From Turnera subulata (lineage: Eukaryota; Streptophyta; Magnoliopsida; Malpighiales; Passifloraceae): a stretch of 64,000 nucleotides of DNA. The position numbers were made by a program, and so were the translations under genes. Shown here piece by piece: positions 48,335-60,073 of this stretch (position 1 is its first letter; each line of letters opens with the position of its first letter). The notes under the pieces were generated by a model. It was not told where the DNA came from. It did not search any database and saw only the letters and a program-made list of their open reading frames with translations. Location: contig JAKUCV010002348.1 of NCBI GenBank assembly GCA_028386065.3, forward strand, positions 15,740 through 79,739, written 5' to 3'.

Positions 48335-48833
48335 GGCAATCGAATCATTCCCTATAGGAGACATCATCAGTTCATCATAGTTCCTCACTTTGTAAATCCT
48401 TTTGCACAAATATCTGCCGGTGAATGTCACGTTCTTATAAAGCTTTTGACTGGACAGGAGAATTGTACCTTTGGCCCAAACAGAAAAGAACAGGAGAATT
48501 GCATGATACGCTTGAGTAATCCAATGTCTATGGTACAAAACTTGCACAAATATTCAGCAACTTGGCGTTCATCTATGCAGACCATACAGTTGCTAAATCT
48601 CAAACGAGAATACAGCATGAAACTTCATGAGGATGAGAGTAAAGAAAAAGAAACACCAGCTGATAGCTGATATACAACCAAACTTGGCTTATTATTTATG
48701 GGGCAAATTGAAAGGATATATCACCAATTAAAATGGTCCACTGGCTTAAAGAATTACATTGTACGTACCATAATTGTTCAACAACAGTTTGTAACGTTAC
48801 ACGCTTCACCATCTAATAGATAATCTGCACAGG
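48335..48833. other. Spacer downstream of PEX4
   Basis: No gene recognised. The last part should hold the PEX4 3'UTR and polyadenylation site (minus strand). Confidence 0.4.
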
Positions 48834-50696
48834 TCAACCTTTCTTTGGTGAGGCAGCAAGCCTAGTATACATTCTCGCCATAGATTGATAGCCTCTGATG
48901 TCCCCAGAGCGCAGAAGATTGCCTGGACCAAAGCAATGCCACATGGAAAAGGAAAGCAATTAGAGGCAAGCAGGTCCACGAGGGGAGAGTAATCCTTGGA
49001 TTGTGAAACATTGGAGTAAAAATTGTTAAATAAGCAAATCCTGCTCTATCCTAAGTTTGGTAGCTCTCACATTAGGTTCAATCTGATCAAGACATTGAGT
49101 AAGATTCCATACCAAAACTTCTCATCCAAAAGTACCCTTACCGTGTACAACTACGAACCGAAAAGTTTGTTAAATGAAAAAAAGAAGGAAAAAAATAAAC
49201 CAATGAACAAACAACAAAAAGAAGCTAAGATAACCCAGCCAATCCACTCCTCGTTCCTCAACAATCTAATTTCTGAACAAAGCCTTGAGATTTTCATGCT
49301 CCGCATCTCCTTGACCACCTTATAAAGCAAGGAACCATACAAATACGAACTAGAGGGGGCAGATAGATGGAAGAGATCTTTCTCTTCATCAACAATAAGA
49401 TTAAAGTAACTTTTAAAATTTTTCTACCAAACAATTCGAGAAACTTAAGACCATCATAAATCTCATCTTCTTACCATGCCTAATCAATGCAGAGTCCCTC
49501 CTACGGGGAGTTGTCTGATTAATCCTTCTTTTCTAGGCATATTTTGTTGAAACAAAAAATTGATAAACTTTGAACAAAGTACCTGAGTCACAATTCAGAG
49601 GGCTATCAGGTTCAGGGTGAGCCATCAAAGCAATTATAGCCCTACAAACAGATTGAAGAGTCCATGCAGGGCTCCATGCATTCTTCAGGATATCAAGGCA
49701 TATCTCTCCAGTCTGCAAGACAAAATAATAAAAATTAACAGTAAATACTACACCACTCACATTGATAGTATCAAATATTAGGAGAAAAACCAAAGAGCAC
49801 CTCTTAATCCAACAGTAATACCACAAAATGGCCACTACATCACGCCCAGGCATTGGTGTAACTTGTCCAATTTCAGATTCTTAAAAATGTAGGATTCCCT
49901 CCCCTTGTTTCACAACACTTGATACTAGTAATAATATGCGCTAAGGAGAAGCTTGCACAGGAAAAATTATTTTCATATAAGAAACTGTTTGACTATTCCC
50001 CAATATGAAACCAGAACAAGCTCAAATCTAGCTGGAGACAGAAAAAGGATGCGTCTTGTCTTCCTGAGGGAGCATTAACTTCCTACTTCTTTTTGAAACC
50101 AACCCAGTAAATGTGAAAGAGAAAGGAGGAAAAACAAAAGGTTCACAAGAATCAAAATAGGGGCTACACAGCACATAAAACACAGCATGGCATCATACTT
50201 TCCCTACGGCCCAAAAACAGTATAAAGCCATCAAGCAAGACATCGTATACCTTAAAATGCACATTTGGATGAAATATCTTCGTCAAGAACCGCACTTGGG
50301 GAGGCTGCAAAGGATACTGCTCTGGAACAGAAAAGGCAAGCTGGAAAACTCCGCCCTCATAAGGTGTCTCCGATGGCCCCTAGACACAAGACAATACTTA
50401 TGAAATTGTTGAACAACAGATTTACAAAATTAATGCATCTCAACTCAGAATACCTTGATAAGGGCAGTCCATTTGAAAATATTGGAGTCATCACAAACTA
50501 GTTGAATATCCGGATCAGCAGCCTTCTCGCGCTGCACCTCTTTGTATTCCTTAAAAAGCCTTGCCCTTGATGTCTACAAGTCCATAGGATACAAATGCAA
50601 ACTTGGATTTAGAACTCTTAAAGAAACAAGGCAAATATACGAGTAACAAACAATACGTGAAACAGAAGAATTTCACGGTTAGAGGCTAACCTGCAT
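48834..50696 (-). CDS. PEX4: PEX4 (UBC21), peroxisomal ubiquitin-conjugating E2 enzyme, 157 residues
   Basis: Five coding exons on the minus strand: 50696-50691, 50573-50454, 50379-50251, 49712-49583 and 48922-48834, all in phase. Seen: the UBC fold with GPSETPYEGGVFQLAFSVPE, PPQVRFLTKIFHPNVHFK and TGEICLDILKNAWSPAWTLQ, active-site Cys90, and MAHPEPDSPLNCDSG, ending MYTRLAASPKKG. Length equals that of Arabidopsis PEX4. Known: PEX4, anchored at the peroxisome by PEX22, monoubiquitinates the import receptor PEX5 so that it is recycled. The first coding exon holds only ATG CAG. A leader exon (50744-50697) and a further 5'UTR exon ending at 51239 (AG|GTAAG) are supported by splice signals. Confidence 0.97.
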
Positions 50697-51239
50697 GCTG
50701 GCAGCTGCTTATGTGACCTAAAAAACCTCAAAAAGCGATCTGACCTGCATGATTAGAACATAATCATCTAGCAAATAATGCCAATTCACACAAAATGAAA
50801 ACTTCTTGGCATTTTTATTTCGGCTTGCATTGAGTTTCATTCCCGTAGTCTAAATAGCTAACATTCGCAAATAGATAGAGTGAAAAACAACTAGCAAAAC
50901 GAACAGCAAACAACAAAAGGCCATAATCCTTAGTCAAAAAGGAAAAAAAATTATTGCCTATCAGCAAAAACCTCGAAGAAGAAGATGAGAACTTAAAATC
51001 AGTAACCAAATCCACGGAAACTTATCATAAGAGAACAACACCCTGAATGAAAGAATCCGGAATAAGAAACCCAGTTTCAAGGGCATATATTTAACTTTCT
51101 CAGAAATCCCTCCTATCATATCCTCCATGCTGATTAGAGCGGCATCCGAACAAGCAATAAAGCATAAATTACCCGCAGATCAGAGGAGAGAAGGGAAGGA
51201 CCAGGTGATTTACAAGAAGCTTAAGATCAGAATCTTACC

Positions 51240-52592
51240 TGTCGTGGTAATTAATCTGAGACTAAGCTGGATTGTGACTTTGATGTGTCTTGTAGTAATT
51301 CGAGAACTGGAACCGGGACTTGATTCTCGTTGTAAGAGATTTATTTTATGCGCCTTCTTGTTTTGTATGTATATGTATATACACTCGATAGGAAGAAAAG
51401 AATGTTATTTATTTATTTATTTTGACCGCTTCTATTCTACTATCTCTCCCTCGTTTTTGAGACACATTGACGGTCCAGATTTGCAACTTTGCTGCCCGAT
51501 GTAATTATGCCATTATGCTTATGTGGCCAAAACGCAGAAAGGCGATGATGAATTTAAAATGAATTCCAATCAGAAGGAAGGCCAAACGAACCTGGGGATG
51601 TAGAATTCGGAACCAAACACGATAGTTGCCCAAAGGAGATTTTGGTAAAAAAACACACCCGTAGACCGTAGACTTCAGCGTCCAATACAGAAAATTAGCT
51701 AGCGTCTCATTTGTACTTGTTGGAGTGGTAAGTGGTAACTGGTAACCCATATACTGATGTATAATTTCTACCTCCACTAAATTCTGCCTCATACTATCAA
51801 TAACTAGTAAATAAGATACTGTCTTAGCTAGATAGTAATTGTCTAGTTATATGTGTATGTACACCATAAATTCTAACAATCTCTTTTCCAATGATTAAAA
51901 AATTGGTGTACATACATTTACAATGCCTCCTAGATCAAACCACCAAAGAACATAAGCGTTTATTGATACTTTCAAAAGAAATTGAGCCGATGATCAGAGT
52001 TCAAAGGAAAAACAGCAGGAGAGCTGGCAAAGCTTGCTAGGGCAAAACACAAACTCCGAAATAACAATCACTCAAATGTGGCAGTAACAAAGTTGCCCTC
52101 CTCTACTCTCATTCGATCTTTATAACTTCATTCCTGCTCCCATATCACTTTGCAAACAAAATACAAGTCCACGCTTTTAGTTCACCAGATATAGCCTATT
52201 CCAGTTTCAGAGGTTGAGAGTTTGAAACTACAAAATCACGTCCCCGAGAATGCCAACATCACTTGTTTAAGTACTAAACATCAATCCTGATACAAGTACA
52301 GCACCAAGTAGTTGCGTTCAACGAACCTACTTACTTTACATTATGTATCAAGCCCAAATGAACAAAGGTATTTTGCTTATCACAGATCCCGTCAAATCCA
52401 ACCTAAATTAGAGTATTCATTTTTCTCTTTCTCTACAAAGAATGTACATGAATGCCAAACAACACAAATATGGGATCAAAGGAAAAAATATATATATTAA
52501 AATATAACTGCAAAAAAGCAATGAAGGAAAGAAGAAACAATTTAGCAAACAAAAATTTAAAAAGAAAAAAAGAAGTGCAACCATTCACGATT
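51240..52592. other. Intergenic region between PEX4 and the TOM1-like gene
   Basis: Its left end holds the PEX4 transcription start (first leader exon upstream of 51239 on the minus strand). The right end should hold the 3'UTR of the TOM1-like gene. No other feature seen. Confidence 0.5.
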
Positions 52593-55500
52593 TCAAATGC
52601 CACCAGCTTTTCCGGGTCCCGATTTTGCTGGCTTAAATTTTGCAATGTCAACCAGGTCTCCAAAAAGCTTGTCTTCTGGCTTAGAAGGCTTCATTGGTGG
52701 CACATAAGATGAAGTAGAGACCTGATAAGTAGAATTTTTCAGACCACTTTCATCCCGAACAGATAATCCATACATTTGCTGCTCAAGGTATTGCGGCACT
52801 TGTTGCTGACCGTAGCCATAACCTGCCATTTGGTTGCCATACATTTGTTGGGGATACATGGGAGTCATCATCCCAGCTTGTGCTGGTAGTTGAGGGACCA
52901 TACCCATATATTGCCCTCCCTGGATAGCTTGAGGATGCATACCCACAAACTGATTGCTTTGAAGAGCATGGTTATTATAACCTGGAAAATGCCCAGTTGC
53001 CATGGGCTGAACATACATACCAACAGCCTGGTCATTTCGCATTGGTTGGGGACCTTGCATGTGCATGCCATTGGGCATCGCTGGTGCTTGTGTGACAACC
53101 ACTTGAGCAACTTGTAATGGTTGAGGGTATTGTGTGCCTGCCACAGGGCTACCACTTTCTGTTGGCTGAGCTTCCCATGGAGGTGGAGGTAGTGACTCGC
53201 TGTTTTGAGCACCTTTTCAACACCCAAGAATGAGAGCTTAGTAATCTTTAACACAATACTAACGAAAAAAACCCAAAAAAAATCCTAAACAAAGGCAATC
53301 ATAAGAAGACCAGCACGTCACCACAATATTGGAAATCAGGAAACTATGTTTTGTCACAACATAAAGGGACCATTTGGTTTGCCCAGCATCCCCAGGGGTG
53401 AATACTTTGAAAATTGATATACACGCCAACAGAAAATGTCTATGTGCCAATGCAGAAGGAGCATACCATAAACTGGCGAGGCTGGCTGCTGTTGATGTTG
53501 GGGAAGGTGTCCGTTCCAAGTAGGACTGCTGACCTGCATGTACACCGACTGCTCGTACCGTGGGGAGCCCATATTTGGGACATTTCCATTTGTATAAATT
53601 CCAGATTGTGGAGGTTGAAAATTCTGCTGCTGTTGGAAGTTAGGTGTTGAAGTATTGATTTGTCCAGCTACATGGCCAGGCTGCACATTGACAGCAATTG
53701 AAGTGTTGTTGCCATCAGAAAACATATCAAAAAGAACAAGCGCATTATTCTGTTGAGGTGTAGTAGTGGTCGGCTGCTGCGAAGTAGTCGGCTGTGGTTC
53801 TCCCACAGGAACAAGAGCCAAAGAAGTGTCCACTTTTGGTGAGTTATAGTCATCTCCACTCAAGAGGTCCCCACTCAACAGGTCTATTTTTGGATTAGTT
53901 ACCACCGGAGTCATAGTACCATTAGTTGTAGGTGGAGCAGGAAGTAATAATTGGTTCAGTGGATGAGCATCTGCTGCACCAGAACTTGATGTTGATCTGC
54001 AAGAAAATTATGTCAATCACAGCTCAAATAACAACTGCTCTGCATATTTTATAAGGAACGTGAACATTCTGTTTTAAAAAATGAGTCAGAAATACTTAGA
54101 GAAAAATTGGCATTTTGATTGTTAAAATTCACGCAGGATCATTTTGACGTCAACATACAAACTAAGACATGAATTGGATGTAGAGCATAGCACCTTACTT
54201 TGAATTGAGAATTAGACAAGTTATTCATTAGATCTAAGATGCTAAAATAGTACCCATGCCTACTTCTACATCCAGCAGCCCCATTTTAGATAGTAGATAC
54301 TCCCACTTGCTTGTCTAAATTGGGTTATACTTCACATACTTGAGTGCCATAAAAGATCATATACATCTAAATTAAGTTGCGTTATACATCTATTATCAAC
54401 AATTTCAAGTACGCCAAGAAGTCGCAGATAACAGGCAACAGCCAGGCCAAAGTTATCAACATTGAATTTTCAATAATCACATATTTCAAACCCTGGTAAG
54501 CTTCAAAATTTTCAGAACTATACATTCCACACCAGCTACAAAACAATTCAACAAATTACTCACCCTCCACCAGCTCGTTTGTGGTTATCACCAGTGTCAA
54601 CAAGAGGACTGTCAACATCTACAAGTGCCCCACTAGATTCAGGCTTTGGCTTCTCTTTTGAAGTAATAGTTCCTGAAGCAATGGCCTCATGCCTGGACAG
54701 TACACGCTGCAAATCATCATTCAATGCTAGCCCTTGACACAGCAGCGATTCATCCCTGAAAGACATAGGAAAAAGTCACACAGTGGAATCTGAATGAGAA
54801 GATGGATCCTGTCTCCCATTTTAAAGTTACAAGGTAGACCCAAAAGAAATTACTTAGTAACTGTCCCATAGTTTTGACGGGCAGGAAGGCAATTTTGGAT
54901 TGTATTATATACTTAGCAACAGCACTAGAAAGCAACACAGCATGTCCAGGCTATCAGAATCATAAGATGCCCCTAGAGGATATAGAACAGAACTGGATTA
55001 GTCTGAATATGAAAGGCTTCAGAAATTTCTCATGGCAGTAGCACCTTATCAGGCACTGGTCAAGAGATAATATGAATATTCTCCTCATACAATCATATGA
55101 TAACACAGAAAATAATAATCAAGTTCAAAAAGATGCCAGTTAATGAAACAAATAAATGAAAACAAAAATAGGAACCAGCAGAAATTTGAACTTACGCAGT
55201 TGAATTGACAAGATGTACCACTCTTTGTTTGTATGTGCGACACTGGTCCACCAAATCAACAATAACCTCCTGCTTAAGCCCCTATAAGGTAGAGAATAAA
55301 AGGAAAACTGTAGGGTTGATGATTGTACAGAAAAAATAACTGTCATCAAGAATTGTCACTTGATAAATTTTTTTATGCAAGGACTGTTCTTTGTATGATC
55401 CAACAAGAAAAAAAGTTTTAACAAGCAAGTTAACACAGGCGAATTTACCTCTTTGTTTGCTGGATCTATCGCATTTAGCATCTCTGAAAGGACATCCATG

Positions 55501-58165
55501 ATACCACGAGCATTCTGGATTTCTGTCAAGCTAATGAAGGTAATTTCCAGTTAAAATAATATGCAAGAAGAATGACCATTGTACACAAAATAGCAGTTTC
55601 AAGATGCACGTACTGTTATACAAAAGTCATCATCTAGGCAGCATGCATAGCATATGTTCCTGTGTCCAGTTTGTATGTAATGCTCATACTATGCATGAAC
55701 TGTTATACAACCATCATCACCAAGGCAGCACGCATAGTATATGTTCTTGTTGTCCATCAATAAATGTGTGTTAACAAAAGTTTGGAAAAAAATACCTACA
55801 ATTGCCAAAGTTGGACGGAAGTAATGTCCATGCAACACAAGTAACTTTTTCCAGCCAAATCTTTCAATCCATTTAGTGACATGTGATGTGCGAAATGAAG
55901 AAAGAACATCAAATGACGCAAGAAACACTGAGATGACAAATAGACATAAGTATCTTGATCCTCCTCCTAGAGGGAAAAGGGCAACTATACCTCAAGGTTG
56001 GAAACTCAGATTCCGCAGAAGTATCAGCTGCCTCTTGCCGAAACTCGTTGTTGCGCAGATTTGGAGGGTAAGATGACAGAGGTTGTGTTTGTGGAGGTGT
56101 GAATACAGGTGCTGACCTCTCCGTTTTTTGAGGGAATACTGCCCCCGCACGCTGAAAGAGGAAATGAATTATTGCAAGTAGTGCAGGAGAATACAACGGC
56201 ATTAAAGTAACCAGGACTACAGCAATTAGCAGACAATTAACAATTTGTTATGAAAATATATGGCAAACTATTTAACTTGTCACACCAGGACTACAGCAAT
56301 AAACAGACAATTAACAGTTCATTATGAAAATAAATAGCAAACCATTTAGCTTGTCACTTCTAGGAGATGGCCTAAACAAAAACCTTTAAAAGAACCATCA
56401 GCAGAAAACATACCAACAACTCCTGGTATGCAGCATAATACTGAGGATATCTTGCCCTAGGTCCACCAAAAGCTTCTTGCCAAGTATCTATCAGAATCAG
56501 TATCTTCTCTTTGACGTGAAAGTCGGGCTACAAGCATTAGAAACCACCCATGAACAAGTCTTACCGAATTATGACTTTCTACATAACAGGGTGACAAAAA
56601 TAGACATGTTGTCACCTTTTTCCTCGCTATTTTCACCATTTCATGAAGGAGGTCTCTCTCTGCTACATGCATATGGACAATGTCGCCACAATTCTTTATG
56701 ATGGTCTCCAGTAGCTGGAATATTGCAGCCAAACCAAATTTTTTAATAAAAAGGTTAGAATTCGTGGTAGCAAAATTATGAAAAAGACTTGACATCTAAC
56801 TTGTCCTTCTTTAAGGGAAAGTGAGTCTGATCCTCGCCACAGTATCAACACTGTAGGGGGAAGATGTAGATTTTGAAGTAGACATACAGCCACACAATAA
56901 AGATAAGGAAGCAAGCTGGTCCACAGCTTCACTTCCCTGAATCAAAAAAACGGTGCAGGAACTTAGGATCAAGCTCCCTAAGAAAACTAGACCTCACGTG
57001 CCAAAAATCAGGTTAATATTGCCCAATTCGATTAAAAAATTTCTATGTGACTTTCAGTAAATCAAACATATCAATTCTCAACTTCATAAGGCAATCAACT
57101 TGAAGGAGGTTATTCATACTCATAAATCAGGGAAAAGATCTCTCCAAGTAAGACCTAGTGTGAAGTCACTCTTTACAAACTAAAATGGAATTGGATAACG
57201 GTGCAACATAGATACATTAATGAAATGCTAACGCATTGCTTTCGTGATTATGACTTTTGAGGAGCATGATACAAACCAAGTGTGAGAGAGCAGTTTACAG
57301 AATATAAAAGAGATTAGAGTTTGTGCAACTTACTGTTAAAGCAAGCAGCTGGACCTTCGGATTCTTACTTGTAAGCCGCTTTTTTATGCCTTTGACAACA
57401 TCTTTTGCTTGCCTGATGAGCCAAAAACCAAAAAGAAATTCCAAATTTAGGAAACTGGAGTACTTTATCCAGTACCTGATCTCACCAAAATCTAATGAAA
57501 AGCAGTTTTAGCGTACAGCCACGACTACCTTAATTAAATAGTCAACACACAGGGAATAGAGCCTGTACTTTTGGTACCTCAACTACATACAGCAGCCAGT
57601 GAAATGAGGAAACCAAAATGCTAGACACCAAATTTCTATGCGTGATCAACCAAGAAATAACGAAAATGTCCCGTACTAACCCCCCAATACAACATAGTTA
57701 AAGGCAAAGAACTAGAAAACCTTCACTTGTAACCTAATAAGGAAAAATTAGACACCAATTGAACATCATTCGAGAAGGAACCGCCATAAAAACAAGTCCC
57801 CATTCATCAAGCACGATTTGCTTTAACGCTAAATGGCAGTTCAGTCGTTAAGCTAATCACTGCTACGCCATCAATTATATCTAATCATTCAAGCAAGCAG
57901 GAATTAACTGTTTGATCAAATTAAAACCGTCCTAAACAAAGCACAGATACATAAAATTAAGAGCCGCGAAAATTCAACTAAAAAGAACAAATTCCAGGAT
58001 CAGAACAGCAAAAACTTGGGAGGGAGGGGAAAGGGATTAGAATCGGGAGAGCGCGGGAACATACGTAGGGTCGTGATTGCACATGTCACAGATCTCGATG
58101 TTCATGGCCCAATCCGGCCCGATCAACATGTCGCTCGTGGCCCGCTCCACCATGGAATTCACCAT
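52593..58165 (-). CDS. TOM1-like (TOL) protein with VHS and GAT domains, 687 residues
   Basis: Ten exons on the minus strand: 58165-58065, 57412-57334, 56714-56616, 56527-56414, 56151-55991, 55530-55449, 55281-55196, 54755-54564, 53996-53467 and 53212-52593; phases agree. Seen: VHS domain (about residues 1-140: [60 protein letters not shown]), a linker with [17 protein letters not shown], a GAT domain (about 185-280: [40 protein letters not shown]) and a long Gln/Met/Pro-rich tail ([38 protein letters not shown]). Known: plant TOL proteins bind ubiquitinated membrane cargo such as PIN2 and pass it to ESCRT for vacuolar degradation. Most like the TOL6/TOL9 clade; the exact orthologue needs a tree. 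Two introns hold small tandem duplications. Confidence 0.95.
55611..55760. repeat. Imperfect tandem duplication (88-bp offset) in a TOL intron
   Basis: ctgttatacaa...catcat...aggcagca.gcatag.atatgttc occurs at 55611 and again about 88 bp later at 55699, with several substitutions. Intronic; no coding effect expected. Confidence 0.65.
56211..56358. repeat. Tandem duplication (unit 74 bp) in a TOL intron
   Basis: The block ccaggactacagcaat...agcagacaattaaca..tt...tatgaaaat occurs at 56211-56284 and 56285-56358 with few differences, so it is a fairly recent direct duplication. Confidence 0.8.
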
Positions 58166-58315
58166 CTCTGCTCCTCCCTAATCAAAATCGGAATTCTGAC
58201 CGCAGCGGCAGCAGCTAACCCCGGCGAGATCGCACCACGAACTCCGGCGACTCCACGTCAAATCCTCCCGAAGTCTGACCTTATTAGGTACCCCCACGTG
58301 AATGAGTTTAGGTGG

Positions 58316-58322
58316 TTTTATA
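58316..58322 (-). promoter_or_regulatory. TATA box of the TOM1-like gene
   Basis: The minus strand reads GGGTATAAAACC, 151 bp before the ATG, which would give a leader of about 120 nt. A G-box core CACGTG at 58295-58300 falls just downstream of the TATA. Confidence 0.5.
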
Positions 58323-60073
58323 CCCTCTCCCCCTCTCCCCTCTCTCTCCACAGATCGAAATATCGAATAGCTCGAAGGGAAACTATACTCTTTTCTCTCT
58401 CTCTCCCAGTTTAGAAAATAAATGGAATATAGTTTTTAGGAATTTTATTATTTCCTCCTCTTTTGCTTCCTCTTTTATTATTCCGTTATTGTGGAGCGAA
58501 TTTGGATTTTTTTTTTCGGTTCCAACAGTCGAATAATTTGGAAGTGGGGGGTTCCGGAAGAAAGAACCAACCCGATGAAGACACGTGTCGTGTGCTACAA
58601 AACCCAGACGTGTCGTACTCCGGTGTATCTCTGTGATACCGCTTCTTGGGCCGACTTTTGGGTCATCGTTGGGGACAATCTGATTGCATGATTTGTATGG
58701 AAACAAAATCTTTTTTTCTTTTATTTATTAGAATGGAAACAAATATCTTTTTTTACTACGCCAGTCTCCAGATTGTGTTATTCATCTGAAGAAGAAAAAA
58801 TAAACCTGCCATTTTCTTTCCAACGGAAATCAGATGTTTTCCAATTATTAATGCTCTTGTACGTGGATTTTGTTTACATTTTTTACAATGATTTGCATTA
58901 AACCTTGTTTAGTCCCTTTTTAATCACGAGATTTGATGCTTTTAAAGTCGAGACTCGAGATGATGGAGGGTTTTAGGAGTGTTGTTACAGAAGCCAACTT
59001 TGGAGGACCAATAAAAAAAGTCAAAATGTTAATTAAGTAAGTGAAGGGAATGAAATGTAAACGGGAATGTGCTAAACAAAACGCTGAACGTGAGAGACCA
59101 AAGTAGAAGACCAATATTAAGCCTTATCGATTCACCACCATCCAAGGAGCCATTTCAGGATTTCAGATGACCAATAATGATAAACCCACTCACAAGGTGA
59201 CGCCAAGGAGGCTAACATTTCAATAACCTATAGTGAAATGGAACATATATTATACTACGTACACAAATACTTGGAAGTTTGTCAAGAGAGAGGATTGATT
59301 GCAATTTGGGCGGACCGGCTCTTGATTTTCTCACTAGAATATGTTGTATTCTGGGTGGATAAAGACATCCCACGAGATCAACCACACATTGAAATTGGCC
59401 CAACTGCTTGCTTATTGGTAGTCAGTCGTAGGGTATATATTTTGACGTCTGGAGACAAAAAAACAACGCAACCATCACTTTTTGCAAAGCAATGCCTTGG
59501 GGTTAAACTCCTATGTGGATTTTTTTATGCCTGACTAGATGATCCACCCACTAGCTTTCAGAATTAGAAACAACTGTCTGCCATACGTTTGGTCATTATT
59601 AAGTTAGCCCTTGTCAGGTTTTATTGCTTTCCATCTCATTAAACAATTTACAGGTAATGTGGCACTATGTGTTCCAATAATTTTGCTGATCCGTGGACAC
59701 GTGCATAAGTACAAGTCTGTACCAAACAATTTGGATGGCTCATAAGCATAACTCTTTCGGCAAAAGAAGGTCAGAATTATTTGACTATATGACAATGACT
59801 GTTACTAAGCATGCTCTCCTTTTCTAGTGCCCTATAGAGGGAGTGAAACGCTCTATTGAGTATTATCTTAGTTCTCAAACTGCAAGCTAGCTATGCATAG
59901 AATATGGCTCGCCATAGATTTCTGGTCCAAAATGAAATGACTATATTCAGCAATTGGATCATACAGGAAAGTTGATTTTCTGATACAAAATCTTTATATC
60001 CACAGCTTACAAGATGAAGCAAGGGCTGAAAACGATCTTTCATGTGTAAAGGCCCTCTCTGCAAATAATTCAG
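58323..60073. other. Intergenic region between the TOM1-like gene and the aminotransferase
   Basis: No gene or transposon recognised. The right end should include the aminotransferase 3'UTR. Confidence 0.5.

Noticed and set aside
50694..50706. 13-base identity with miR167 around the PEX4 ATG (AGCTGCCAGCATG on the minus strand)
   Set aside because: Too short for a miRNA gene, no hairpin partner seen, and the sense is that of the miRNA rather than a target.
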